From: Zygnema cylindricum
Lineage: Eukaryota > Streptophyta > Zygnematophyceae > Zygnematales > Zygnemataceae
Assembly: GCA_037447655.1 (NCBI GenBank)
Contig: JBBHKE010000822.1
Span: forward strand, 314,272 to 378,271
DNA length: 64,000 nt
Direction: 5' to 3'
Shown here: piece by piece, positions 18,647-29,472 of the stretch
How positions within the stretch are numbered: position 1 is the first letter of the stretch
Layout: each line of letters opens with the position of its first letter
Notes under the pieces: model-generated
What the model saw: the letters and a program-made list of their open reading frames with translations, nothing else
What the model was told of the DNA's origin: nothing
The model's database searches: none
Translations under genes and position numbers: made by a program

Positions 18647-21104
18647 TAACTTCATGAAGGAGAAGGGAGAAGTCTTCACTCACTTTAAGCACTACAAAAT
18701 CTGGGCGGAGAAACTTCACGACAAATCTATTCTTGCTTTGCGAACGGATAATGGTGGAGAGTATGTATCTCATGCATTTGCTGATTTTTTGAAAGAGAAT
18801 GGCATCTCTCGTGAATTTACTGCTCCGTACACACCGGAACAAAATGGTGTTGCCGAGAGACTTAATCGGACTTTGACTGAATGTGCTCGATCTATGATGG
18901 CCGATAAAGGTGTGGATCCAAAGTTTTGGGGGGAAGCTTTTCATTATGCTTCCTACATCAGAAATAGAGTGGAAACCCGGGCTGTTAGGGGTAAGACACC
19001 TTATGAAGTTTGGACAGGCAAAAAGCCAAATGTTAGTCATTTTAGAGTTTTTGGTAGCAAATGTTTTATCTTGGATAATCTTACTAATTGGAAGCTTAGT
19101 CCAAAATCTGTACCTGGCGTCTTTTTAGGCTATGATGATGAATCTGCAGGTTATAGAGTGTATAAACCTCAGAGAGGATGTCTTCAAACAGCCAGGAATA
19201 TTCAGATTAAAGAAGAAAGTCAATCTGTTGACGTTTTTAGCATAGATGCAGCTGAAAGGAAAGAGAAAATACAAGAGTATATCATTCTTGAGCAGGTACC
19301 TTTTACTCCATCCTCTTCTACTTCTTCTACCTCTCTCCCAAGTGCCTCTGGGCCGTCTAATACTCCTTCTAGAGCTGCTCCTTATGTCGATGCTCCTCCG
19401 AATACACGCCTTGTGCGGCAATCTAAGGAACCAACCGTTCCCGCGTCAGATTTTCCGGGGGGAAGAAGGCAAAGTAGCCGCCTTCGAGGCAACCGAGTTG
19501 AGAGTGCTTTTTCTGCAAGCACAGGGGAGCCGCTTACTATTCATGAAGCTTTTTCCGTTCCTGAAAAGGATCATTGGATCTCGGCTGCAAATGAAGAGAT
19601 AAAGTCAATTATGGAAGCCCAAACTTGGGAACTTGTGGAGCTCCCACCGAACAGGAAAGCTATCGGTTGTAAGTGGGTCTTCAAATTAAAATTGAATCCT
19701 GATAATACAATTGAGAGATATAAAGCTAGACTGGTTGCTAAGGGATTTAGCCAAAAGGAGGGAATTGACTTTGAAGAGACCTTCTCTCCTGTGGTTCGCT
19801 TTCCTACTGTTAGAGTTTTGCTATCTCTTGCTGCAATAGAGGATATGGAATTGCATCAGATGGATGTTAAGACAGCTTTCTTGCTTGGTGATTTGGAGGA
19901 AGTAATTTATATGAAGCAGCCAAAGATGTATGCAGAAAAAGGGAAAGAAAATCTGGTCTGTAAACTGTTGAAGTCCCTTTATGGTCTGAAACAGGCTCCG
20001 AGGCAATGGAACCTGAAATTAGATGAGTTTTTAACCAATCTTGGCTTTACCAGGATCAGTTCTGATCACTCAGTCTATGTAATGCAAGGTGATGATGGAG
20101 TGATTTATGTGGCAGTTTATGTAGATGATTTGCTCCTGATTAGCAAATCCATCAATGAGATTAATAAAATAAAATCAGCTTTGAATTCCCGGTTTGAAAT
20201 GAAAGACTTGGGTGAGGCTAAGTATATTCTAGGAATTCAAGTAGAAAGAGACAGGAAACAGAAAATTATTTATTTAACTCAAAAGGAAGCAATCAAGAAC
20301 ATGTTAGAAAAGTTTGGCATGTCGGACGCAAAGGGGAGTGCCACTCCTATGGAATTGAGGCAGAAATTGGAAGGAACGGAAACGGATGGTGGTGTTTTGG
20401 TCGATGGTTTCTTAGATTCAGGGGAGGCAGATTATATGTCCTCCATTTCTTACAGGCAGATTGTCGGAAGCCTCATTTATTTCATGAATTGTACTCGTCC
20501 CAACATCGCAGCAGCGGTTGGAGCCTTAAGCCGAAGCCTTCAGAATCCAAGGGAATCAGACTATGAGGCAGCAAAGAGAGTTCTTCGTTATCTTGCAGGA
20601 ACTCAAAATCTTAAACTCTCTCTTGGTGGAGAGGAGGTCAAAATTTATACATGGAGCGATGCGAGCTACGGAGATATGCCGAGCCGACGCTCCACCACCG
20701 GATACATTTTGAAGATCGGAAGTGGAACTTGTTGCTGGAGCAGCAAACTTCAGAAGGTAATGGCTCAGTCTACCATGGAGGCTGAGTACATGGCTGCCAG
20801 CTCAGCAGTTAAAGAGTTACTTTGGGTAAAGTCTCTTCTCCAAGAGCTTTTCTTTATGCAATCTGGACCACAGATAGTGTGGTGTGATAATCAGGCAGCA
20901 ATCGCTATTGCATCTAATCCCAGTCATCACTTTAAGAGTAAGCACATTGACATCAAGCTACACTTTGTAAGAGAAAAGGTGATGGGAAAAGTCTTGAAGT
21001 TGAGTTATTTACCGGATGAGCAAATGGTGGCTGATTTGATGACGAAACCCTTACCTGCTCCCAAATTGAAGTTCTGTAGAGAGGCATGTGGACTGAGTGA
21101 CTAG
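18646..21104 (+). pseudogene. pol: E5 pol: rest of integrase, RT, RNase H
   Basis: One open stretch of about 820 codons to TAG 21102-21104. An ORF read from 18441 would have about 65 out-of-frame residues at its front, so true pol sequence starts near 18646. Visible parts: integrase second Asp in RTDNGGEY (near 18745), Glu region PEQNGVAERLNRT (near 18835) and the C-terminal GKTPYEVWTGKKP; a Ser/Pro-rich linker (19280-19420); RT from KWVFKLKLN through KARLVAKGFSQKEG to catalytic YVDDLLLIS (near 20120); RNase H with WSDASYGD, QSTMEAEYMA and WCDNQAA. It is the best-preserved autonomous-type pol in the window. Expression is blocked by the upstream frameshift and stop. Confidence 0.92.
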
Positions 21105-21112
21105 CAGAGTCT

Positions 21113-21127
21113 AAAGCTTTAGGGGAG
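21113..21127 (+). promoter_or_regulatory. E5 polypurine tract
   Basis: AAGCTTTAGGGGAG-type tract directly before the 3' LTR TG. The AGGGGAG core is shared with all copia elements here, including E13 (62081-62087). Confidence 0.75.
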
Positions 21128-21866
21128 TGTTGTTTTTAGAAAGCTTTAGTCCTCTTTATGCCTCAGCTGTGAGAGAGAGCTGTTCAGGACTTAAGCTATT
21201 TTTGGTTGAGTTCGGTTCAGTACTTACCGAAATTAGTGTGACAGTGAAGTTGGGAGTTCACGGTTCATTCACACTTGGGACACGTGTTGTCTCTTGGGAG
21301 AATGCGTGAGTATGTCCTCCGTGGACGTACCGAAATTCGGCAGGACCACTGGACTTCGTGAAGTCAATTCTACGGTGCCGAACCCTCTAATCGGACCGCT
21401 GACAACCGCCGCCAACAAATAGTGACGAGGCGAGACTGGATCATTATCACTTTACGTTGTCTAAACTTCGGTGTAAATATTTGTGATAGAATGTTAGATG
21501 TACGGCTAGAATGCCTCCGTACAGCTTAGTGTAGTTTCGGTGTATAAAAGTAGGACTTAGTGAATTTGATTTTTAGGAACAAATGATATGAAAACTTTAC
21601 ACTCAGTTTTATGTAATTTCATTTCTACATATCTCATAGATTTGTGAGCGGAATTAATTGAAATTTCGTGTGTGTGTTCCTTTTGTATGTTATCTACATT
21701 GTGGCAAATTGTCAGGACGTTTGGAGCATTTTTCTGAAAGTTATAGTCTGTCAAAGTTTCTGTTCAGCCATCGGTATTTGTGGAAGCTTCCTCTCTTAAT
21801 TTGTTCTACGATGACTACAGCTGCATCTTCTTCATCTTCAGTAACAGCACTTGTCTCAGAACAACA
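21128..21866 (+). repeat. E5 3' LTR
   Basis: 739 bp, TGTTG...CAACA, about 3 percent different from 16296-17034. It includes a second copy of the gag start codons, which read out into flanking DNA. Confidence 0.95.
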
Positions 21867-21871
21867 GAATC
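21867..21871. other. E5 target-site duplication, right copy (GAATC)
   Basis: Exact match to 16291-16295. Confidence 0.95.
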
Positions 21872-23043
21872 TGCCCACTGAGAATCCCACCTGACCTACG
21901 CTGAGCGTCCCGAATTATCTTCAATTCCTGTTCCTATAGATCGCGCCTTTCTACCTCCAAGGCCTCCCTATCTACCGTGGCGGGTCCTGTCCCGCTCTAG
22001 CCTTGCACTGAGATTTTAGAATATTCACTTGTTCCTGAGTCTTTTCAACTACAGTAGTCAAATGCGCTATCCCCATACCCCTAATTTCTCGGTCATTAGG
22101 CTTGGTCCGCCACCATCCTTCAGATAATTTTTGGGGTCCCGTGCCCGAAACCTTTGGATCACTAGGTTCGGATCGCTAAAGCCCTCCGAAGGGCGAACAA
22201 GCAGTGTTGCTGGAGAAGGTCTCCTGGTGGAAGGTGACATTGGGGGTGGGGAGGTCTCTTCCTTGGGAAGAAGGGCGAATCTTTTCTTGTTGTCTCGATT
22301 GTCAAACCTATTCCCCTTCAGGGATCTCGCGATTCCCTACTGCCAGTCCCTTCTCCTTGACGAGAACGTGAAGTAGTTTGTCCCTTGGATGGCCTGCAAG
22401 TAAAAGTGTCTTGGGAGGAAGATGGAGGAAGACGAGGATAGAGAGCCCTCCGGGGTTGATCGTGAACCGATTGTGAAGAACTACTCTTTGAAGAATTGCT
22501 TAAAATCTCCCCCACCCCTCCTACAAGTCTAACCACCCTGGCGCGATGTGTCCGGACCACTTTCTGTATCAACTCTTTCTTCACCTTCAACTCAGGAAGG
22601 TTGTGAAGTGCAAGGAGTTCCATACGACTAGGGCGACGAGAATCTGCCAACACCGCTAGGTCAATAGGGATTTCGGCCCTAGGTATCTAAGATCGAGTAT
22701 GAAACCCGACCTCCGGAAAAGGACCCAAATTGGGCTCCCTATGGGCTAACCTCTTTGGCCGCGCCTTGGGAGATACTTTGTTCCTTTACTTGGACTGTGC
22801 CTTGGCTTTCTTCCTTTCCTCGGAAAAGGCTGTGGCGGCCTCAGCCAAGGATGGGAAATGTTCGGGAGTTAAGCTAGGAGGAGATGGGGGAGAGGGGGCG
22901 CGAAATGGTTCCTTGGCTAGAGAATCAAAGACGGACGCCATTGGAACAGATTCCTCGGACATCTGAGACCCTTCTTCCTATAAGGGCTTCTCCTCCCTTC
23001 CCTGCTCTCCAGATCCAATATCCGGAGTATCTCCTCCCCCCAT
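21872..23043 (-). pseudogene. Unrecognised coding-like remnant, upstream half
   Basis: A possible start is ATG at 23043-23041, giving M-G-G-G-D-T-P-D-I-G-S-G and soon a TAG near 22979. The same frame then continues as a Pro/Ser-rich stretch with E-H-F-P-S-L-A-E-A-A, a basic patch, and an open segment at 22318-22653 rich in Arg/Ser. Further down, near 21990-22080, a helical stretch (VVEKTQEQVNILKSQ) suggests a coiled coil. Several stops and frame changes are present. The upstream strand contains CTAGGGTTC, similar to plant telo-box 5' leaders. It could be ORF1 of a LINE, a gag, or a host gene relic. I do not recognise it. Confidence 0.35.
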
Positions 23044-23241
23044 GATGGCAGCGGCAAAGAGAAATGAAACAATAAATAGAACCCTAGCTTTTTTCTAAAA
23101 AAAAGCTTCCACTATTAAAGCTCTTATCCCCTCTAATCCGAACAGACAGGTTGCTTTTTGAGTACTCTACTTATTCCACTAGAAGTCTTTAACACTCCTT
23201 CCCTCAAACCCCAGTGTTCTGATGAAAAGGGGTTTGCAGTC
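23044..23241. other. Flank between remnant and solo LTR
   Basis: AT-richer than the remnant. It includes AACCCTAG (23082-23089, telo-box-like on the opposite strand) just upstream of the putative ATG, and no ORF of note. If the remnant was a gene, this would be its leader and promoter side. Confidence 0.35.
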
Positions 23242-24379
23242 TATAATTCTATGGGCTCCATTGCCACACAGAATTCGCAGGTCCAAAGAAGCTAATCTAG
23301 ATAGTGTCGACTCTAAGTATAAATAAACCCAAATGATTCACCCCTTGAAAATCGAAACCCCATTACAACTTCATCCCTGTGAAATAAGACTTTTTGGGTG
23401 TTTAGTTCCACCACAGAATGCAAAGTTAGAATATGATTTTTGGACACATTCACCCACTTTGACTTTCCCTTAGAAATGCAGCCACTCTGGCACGCAAAAA
23501 CTCTGACCACCTACACCCTTGTGTAGCCTGGACTCCCCTGAGACCGGAGCAAAATCAATCACTGAAAATGGTCAACTAAATGAGTTGATATTAAATGGCA
23601 AAGTTTGCCGATTTATATAGATGCTCTCTAGGAGAGAGGTGGCTACCTACCAAAATATTCTAAGTTCTAAAACCTCTCTCTAAGCCCCCTAGTATTGAGG
23701 TACGAACCAATCATGTGACTGTACCGTACAAGAAAGTACAGGTGTCGGAGTACTTTGTGTAGGGTCCTTGTACGCCATCGCCATAATGTGACATTTGTCA
23801 CATCCCGACATATCATCTCACGTTCGGAGATCCCGCAATCTTCTAGCGATTTCCACGTGTCATCTAGAGTGGTGGCGCCAGAAAACGCCAAGGCGGCCAT
23901 TCCGGAATCTCAGCTCGCACCAGGGCTATCGATTGAAATCGTCATTTTTATCTGGATCGTCGAAACAAATGTCCGTACTATTTGTTTCGTCCGGTACTTA
24001 AGGTACAACTTATTCTATGTGCTATATTCCGTTAACCTAGTTAAATGGAAATCTCTACGTGTAACTGTTTAAATATACATCAAACCCAATACATGTTAGC
24101 ACTAGTCCTAGACTTAAAGTACAAAGCTAACGGCTACGGTGACTTGACGGACAATAGGTACCTGGATCAATTCCTAGGTCCGTCAAGTACTTTTTTGGTA
24201 AATCTACCTATTATACCCACTGTCTTCTCTAGATGACCTTGGCAGCCATGGCTTTATCTCTCTATCCAACGTTTAATGACTACGATAAGTGTGGGGGCTT
24301 GGAGAAGGGAATTAGAGGCAGATTGCATCTGCCTTTTTTCTATCCTAATACAGATCTAGAAAATACACAAATCTCAACA
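23242..24379 (-). repeat. Solo C-type LTR
   Basis: 1138 bp, related to the E4 and E8 LTRs and ending CTCAACA. No PBS-containing internal sequence lies to its left and no polypurine tract to its right, so it is best read as a solo LTR left by LTR-LTR recombination. The flanks (CAGTC and CAAAC) are not a clean duplication, so a truncated origin is also possible. T-arm-like segment at 24156-24177. Confidence 0.78.
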
Positions 24380-24731
24380 CAAACCACTCCGGCAAGGTCA
24401 CGCCCAAACAAGAAGGTAACTACAAACGAAGACACAAATGAACCACCACGTTGAAATATAGAAAGGAATATGATTGGCTTTTTAAGATTTAACAAATATC
24501 ACCTTGCCCCAGAAAATAGAATAAAAGATAGAATATATGAAATATGGCGAAGCAAGCTCAACATACCTCGGAAATCAACGATGACAATGAGAAAAGGGTA
24601 CACCTTTCCCGATAGAACCGCAAATAGGTATGATCCTCCTTCACTCTTCGGTATCCGCAACTCGGGACCGACTAGACTTTTATCGGTTTCCAACAGCTAA
24701 TAAGTCCAGAAATCACCCAAAGGAAAGATAG
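24380..24731. other. Unrecognised spacer left of E6
   Basis: About 350 bp with short ORFs on both strands, at 24470-24700 (plus) and 24499-24693 (minus). They are mirror readings of each other with no recognisable domain. No repeat partner was seen in the window. Confidence 0.4.
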
Positions 24732-25491
24732 TGCCAACTACCCGCCCGGACTGTGATTTCCCACACAAGACAGATCCAAAACCGAGATGGTAATAGAGTC
24801 AAAAACAAAACAAAGGTTCTCCAAAGAAGGTTTGTTGGAATTTCTGAGGGTTTTCTCGGAGACAGTACTGAAAAAGCAACCTGTCTCCTTCGGCCCGAAG
24901 TGCCTTAGACATCAAAGTTTGTCCAATTCTTGGTCCAAAAATCAAACCTTGTTATTAACCAATGAGCGGCAAGCAAGTGTAACTGAACTCACATAAGACA
25001 AAATAATCTGTACTACACTCGAGGCAAAAAGATATGCTCCTGTCTGCGGCTAGATTCGCGGCTGGAAGGAATTATTTGTTCCACTATTATAAGACAAGGT
25101 ACTGAAAAAAAGACAAGAAAGTGCCAGACTATTACCAGAGGTAATTAATGGACCAAAAGTCAGTTGAACCTGAACTGAATCCCTACTGACAGCTAATACG
25201 AATATCTAGACGACAATCCGAAGAGTTACGTGGCAATCCACAATGTACCCCCCACGAGGGTTGGCAGAAACTAGTCCCATTTAACGGAATTGCAATCTTT
25301 GAGACGTTAGAACTTGGTCGTCTGGCCTCTGTTAGGCGCGAAATAAAGTGCCTGCTCAGTTTAGTAAATACATGGATCTTGTCCGGCTTTGTGCACTCAC
25401 TCCTCCGTACTCTGGTGACCGTACAGGTTAAAAAGAGCTCAGAAATCCTTGGTAATATAAAGGTGTGCCGGAAACGCACACGAGCTTGACA
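24732..25491 (+). repeat. Probable E6 LTR (G repeat, copy 1)
   Basis: 760 bp bounded by TGCCAACTACC and GAGCTTGACA. A second copy, with TGACAACTACC and GAGCTTGACA, lies at 28418-29185. The TG...CA ends, the TATA-like AATATAAAGG near 25454 close to the 3' side, and the position upstream of Ty3/gypsy coding remnants support an LTR on the plus strand. No standard PBS follows at 25492, which keeps the call tentative. Confidence 0.6.
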
Positions 25492-25559
25492 TAGACATAT
25501 GTTAGGACAGTTTAGTAACGAGAACACCAGACACAGTTAAGTAACAAGGAAACCAAACA

Positions 25560-28016
25560 CAGTTTGATCAAATTCGAGTCTTTAGTTGAACGAAAACCAT
25601 TAAAAATCATGGTTGATTTAGGTGCTACACAATTTTTATTTCACATACGTTTGTGGAGGATAATAAAATTCCCACTATCATAAAGGAAAAACCTTTATAT
25701 GTTGAAGTGGCAAATGGTAATGAGTCCACATTAGACTTACAAACTGACACAATAGTCCAGGGTCATAAAATGAAATTGTGTATGAAATAATGAATTTGGG
25801 ATTGATGAGCTAATACTATAAAAGCCTTTTTTAACAAAACATAATCCTCAAATTAATGGGGAGAGTAATACCTTGAAAGTGAAGTCTAAAAATGGAAGGA
25901 AGATTCTACAAGCATTACCTTCAAGGAAATTGCAAATAAATCATATAAATAACATAAACAAATTGGGAGTGAAAGGTTTAATTTCTGCTAAGCAATTTGA
26001 AAAGCATCTAAAAGATAAAACAAATCATTATTTCTTGTTATTAGTATTTGAGGCGGTTATTGATGAAGCGGGGGGGGGGAACACTAATATTGATGTCATT
26101 GCTAAATCAAACACCACTTAAAATCTTAAAAAATTAAAATTTGATTTTGTAACGAACATTAATACATCTAAAGTTGCAGTTAAAGATTTGATTTTTGAAT
26201 ATTGAGATTTTTTCCCAAGTGATTTACCCTCAAGAAAGCCACTTTCTCGAGATGTGGAACATGTTATTAACTTGGAATCTAGTTGTAATCCTTCGTCACG
26301 GGAATTTATAAGCACGACTTCTTTGAGCATAAGGAGTCAAAGAATTCTTTGAGCATAAGGAGTCAAAGAAACAGATCAAAGAGCTTTTGGAGAAGGAAAA
26401 TATTCAGCCCAACAAATCACCGTACAGTGCACCAGTCCTCTTTGTCAAAAAAAAGACGGAATGTTAAAAATGTGTGTCGACTATCGTAGTCTGAACAAGA
26501 TTACGGTATAGGAAAAGTATACGTTACCACTAATTTGTGATTTGATATATCGTTTAAAAGGTGCTAAATTATTCTTTTTAATTGATATGCGAAGTGGCTT
26601 CAATCAGGTGCCATTTAGAAATGGGAATGTTGATAAGACTGCCTTTAGAACTAGAGTCGGTCATTTTGAATGGATAGTGATGCCATTTGGCTTAACAAAT
26701 GCACCGCTTACTTACCAAAGATTAATGAACCAAAAAAATTTAGATTATATAGATGAGTTTGTTCAAGTGTTTATAAATGATATTCTGATTTACAAGAAAT
26801 CTAAAGAAACAACAGGTAACTCATTTGAAGAAAGTATTGGAAAGGTTAAGGGAAAAAAAACTATATGGAAATTTATCAAAATCCAGTTTTCTTCAATGTG
26901 AACTATTATTTTTGGGATATATAGTTAGTGAGAAAGGTGTTAAAACAGATCCATCCAAAATAACATCAATCCAAAATTGGGAGCAACCCACAAATGGCAT
27001 AGAAGTTTGATCATTTTTCGGATTAGCCACTTATTAAAGGAAATTTATCAAAAACTTCAGTATGATTGCCGCACCTTTAACGGATTTACCACGGGAGAAG
27101 CAGACGTTCGTGTGGGGAGTTGATTAGGAGAGAGCTTTTGAAGAATTAAAAGAGGAGTTAACCTTTCCCCTACACTGGTGAATCCCGATCCTTGTGGAGA
27201 GTTTGAAGATTTATTCACCACAAATGCATCAAATAAAGGTTTAGGTGCAATCATAAGTCAAAAAAATGGTAAACGCTTTCATCTTATTTCTTTTGTGTCC
27301 ATGAAACTCAATGATGCTGAAAAAAAAAATTCCAACTTAAGAAAAAGATTTACTTGGAATCTTTCATGCATTAGTGAAATGGCGTTGTTATTTGCATAAT
27401 AAAGAATTCACAGTTTATTCTGATTATAAAACACTTTCTTATCTACAAAAGTTAAGTGATGCAAAGATCATGACAAACAGACATGTTAGGTGGATGCAGA
27501 AATCGGCATATTTTGAATTTAACATCAAACATATTCCTGGAAAGATAAATGTAGTGGCAGATCCTTTAAGTAGATGTTTTGAAATAAGCGTGATGGTTCA
27601 GGATTAATTATTTTTAGATAATATTGAAAATGGTTATGATAAAGATCCTTATTTTGTTGTAACTTGGAAGAATCTTTCCAAAAGGATTTTTGACCCATTG
27701 AATGAGAGGCATGTCAAAAACTTTTAAATGGAGTATGATTTACTGTGTTTGCAAATAAGGGATAGGTTATGTATTCCGAAAATGGGATAATTAAAATATC
27801 AGCTTTTACAGGAAGCCCATGAGCATTTAGGACATCTAGATCGAGATAAAACTCTTAGTCGTTTACAAGGTAAATTCTTTTAGCCAAAGAAAGCAAAAGA
27901 GGTGTCTAAACATGTGGAAAGATGCGTTCTCTGCCAACAAAGTAAACCTACTAACCAAAAACTTAGAGGTCTCTTAAAACCTTTAGATATCTCGAAAGAT
28001 CATAGGAGTGTGTCAG
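25560..28016 (+). pseudogene. pol: E6 Ty3/gypsy protease-RT-RNase H-integrase remnant
   Basis: Heavily decayed plus-strand gypsy pol. A protease-like motif IMVDLGAT (25603-25629) is followed by about 700 bp of weak coding. RT begins near 26370 (KQIKELLEKENIQPNKSPYSAPVLFVKKK) and passes CVDYRSLNK, FFLIDMRSGFNQV and MPFGLTNAP. The catalytic box reads FINDILIY instead of F-V-D-D, losing one metal-binding Asp. RNase H pieces lie at 27178-27607 and end with HIPGKINVVADPLSR. The integrase HHCC region is at 27800-27950 (AHEHLGHLDRDKTL...CVLCQQSK). Sequence stops near 28016, before the integrase core. Many stops and shifts are present. A 26-bp tandem duplication at 26319-26370 lies just before RT. 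Confidence 0.85.
26319..26370. repeat. 26-bp tandem duplication before the E6 RT
   Basis: Two head-to-tail copies of a 26-base unit starting TTCTTTGAGCATAAGGAG, at 26319-26344 and 26345-26370, without visible differences. Because 26 is not a multiple of 3, the duplication shifts the frame. Confidence 0.85.
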
Positions 28017-28035
28017 TATAGATGTCGAGCTTGCT

Positions 28036-28307
28036 TGGCAAACATAAGAATAAGGCTCGCTGCCAGAATAGTATGCACCGCAGTCCTACAAATAACCCTA
28101 AATGCGGATGCTTCCCGTGATGGTGATATTGCCCATTTTTTGCCCCCTTCCCTCCCGTAGACATGCATGTAAATCATAAGAGATAATCGAACAGGAAATG
28201 GAAATGAATGCATGGGAAGATGAAAAAGATACCCCCTCTCCCTTCTTTTCCCCATCTGGCCAGAAAAAATGGGGTGGGGTTTGGTAATCGGGTTGAGATC
28301 CCAATTT
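28036..28307. repeat. H repeat, copy 1
   Basis: About 272 bp, directly repeated at 29202-29472 with the same order of landmarks: AACATAAGAATAA, then GCGGATGCTTCC, CATGCATG, GAAATGGAAATGAATGC and TTTTCCCCATCTGGCC. Non-coding. It follows the end of the E6 integrase fragment. Confidence 0.75.
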
Positions 28308-28321
28308 CAGTGCTTTACCAC

Positions 28322-28390
28322 TACAACGTGAATCGTTATTAGCCTTATGGACGCTATATCGGCACCCCAAAATTTTGATATTGATACCTT
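28322..28390. repeat. M motif, copy 1
   Basis: About 70 bp starting ACTACAACGTGAATCGTTATT and ending near GATACCTTAAA. A diverged copy is at 48553-48631 and a partial one at 48702-48731. No coding potential. It may be the terminal part of a DNA transposon or MITE. Confidence 0.5.
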
Positions 28391-28417
28391 AAATATAATA
28401 AATTACACTATGGATAG

Positions 28418-29185
28418 TGACAACTACCCGCCCGAACTATGATCTCCACAAAAGACAGATTCAAAACCAAGATGGCAATAGAGTCAAAACACACACAAAA
28501 CAAAGATTTTCTAAAAGAAAGTTTGTTTTGAATTTCTAGGGGTTTTATAGGAGAAAGAACTGAAAAAGCAACCTGTCTTTTTTGGACCCAAGTGCCTTAT
28601 ACATCAAGTCTGTCTTTTTTCAGGTCAAAAAGGTTAACGTTATACGACTAACGAATAAGCCGAAAACACGTGCAATTACACTGATATAAGACAAATTGAT
28701 CCGTACCACACTCAGGTCAAAAAGTTATGCTTCCAACAGCGGCTGGATCCGCAGCTGAAAGTCAATATCCATTCCACTATTATAAGACAAGGTCTTGAGA
28801 ATGACACGAAAACGCCAAACTTTGACCTAATGTAATTAATGGACCGCTCGTCAGTTGGACGTGAACTAAATTCCTATTTATATCTAACGGCATAATCTAG
28901 AAGTCAATCCAAAAAGTTACTTGGCGTTCCACAATGTACCCCCCACTAGGGTTGGTGGCAACTGGTTGCATGTAACAGAATTGTAATCTTTAAAGCGTAA
29001 TAACTTTTTCCTCTAACCTCCGTTAGGCACGAAATAAAGTGCGTCCCGCTAAGTTTAGGAAATACCAAAATCTTGTCTGGTTTGGTGTACTCCCTCCTCC
29101 GTAATCTGATGACCGTACGAGGTAGAAAGAGGCCCAAAAATCCTACGTAAATAAAGGTGTGTCCAAAACGCACACGAGCTTGACA
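28418..29185 (+). repeat. G repeat, copy 2 (probable LTR)
   Basis: 768 bp, collinear with 24732-25491. Both copies are preceded by GATAG. It could be the 3' LTR of E6 with intervening rearrangement, or a separate solo LTR. The H repeat follows 16 bp later. Confidence 0.6.
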
Positions 29186-29201
29186 GCAATTAAGCGTGTC
29201 T

Positions 29202-29472
29202 GGGAAACATAAGAATAAATCCCACCACCAGAAATAGTCTACACCGGAGTCGTGCAAATAACCCCTAATGCGGATGCTTCCTATGTTGGTGATAATGCCC
29301 ATTTTTGCCTCCCATCCTTGTCGTAGACATGCATGCAAAGCATAAGAGATACTCAGACAGGAAATGGAAATGAATGCATGGGAAGGTGAAAAAGATACTC
29401 CCTCTCCCTTCTTTTCCCCATCTGGCCGAAAAAAGGGGGTGGGTTTTGCTAATGGGGCTGAGATCCTAATTC
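29202..29472. repeat. H repeat, copy 2
   Basis: Direct repeat partner of 28036-28307. It ends at a run of nine C bases, where the E7 coding remnant begins on the other strand. Confidence 0.75.

Larger units (their letters stand above)
16296..21866 (+). mobile_element. E5, complete Ty1/copia element (A-type LTRs)
   Basis: 5571 bp on the plus strand, with two 739-bp LTRs bounded by TGTTG...CAACA, a gag-pol body, a polypurine tract and a perfect GAATC duplication. By hand the LTRs differ at roughly 20 positions (about 3 percent), the lowest divergence of any pair in this window. It is therefore likely the youngest insertion. The body needs only one stop and one frameshift to be explained as recent decay. 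Its pol is related to E13 (same strand and similar gag start), and more distantly to E2. Confidence 0.95.

Noticed and set aside
28013-28370. Minus-strand ORFs in the H repeat
   Set aside because: No domain, and the repeat partner at 29202-29472 does not preserve the reading.
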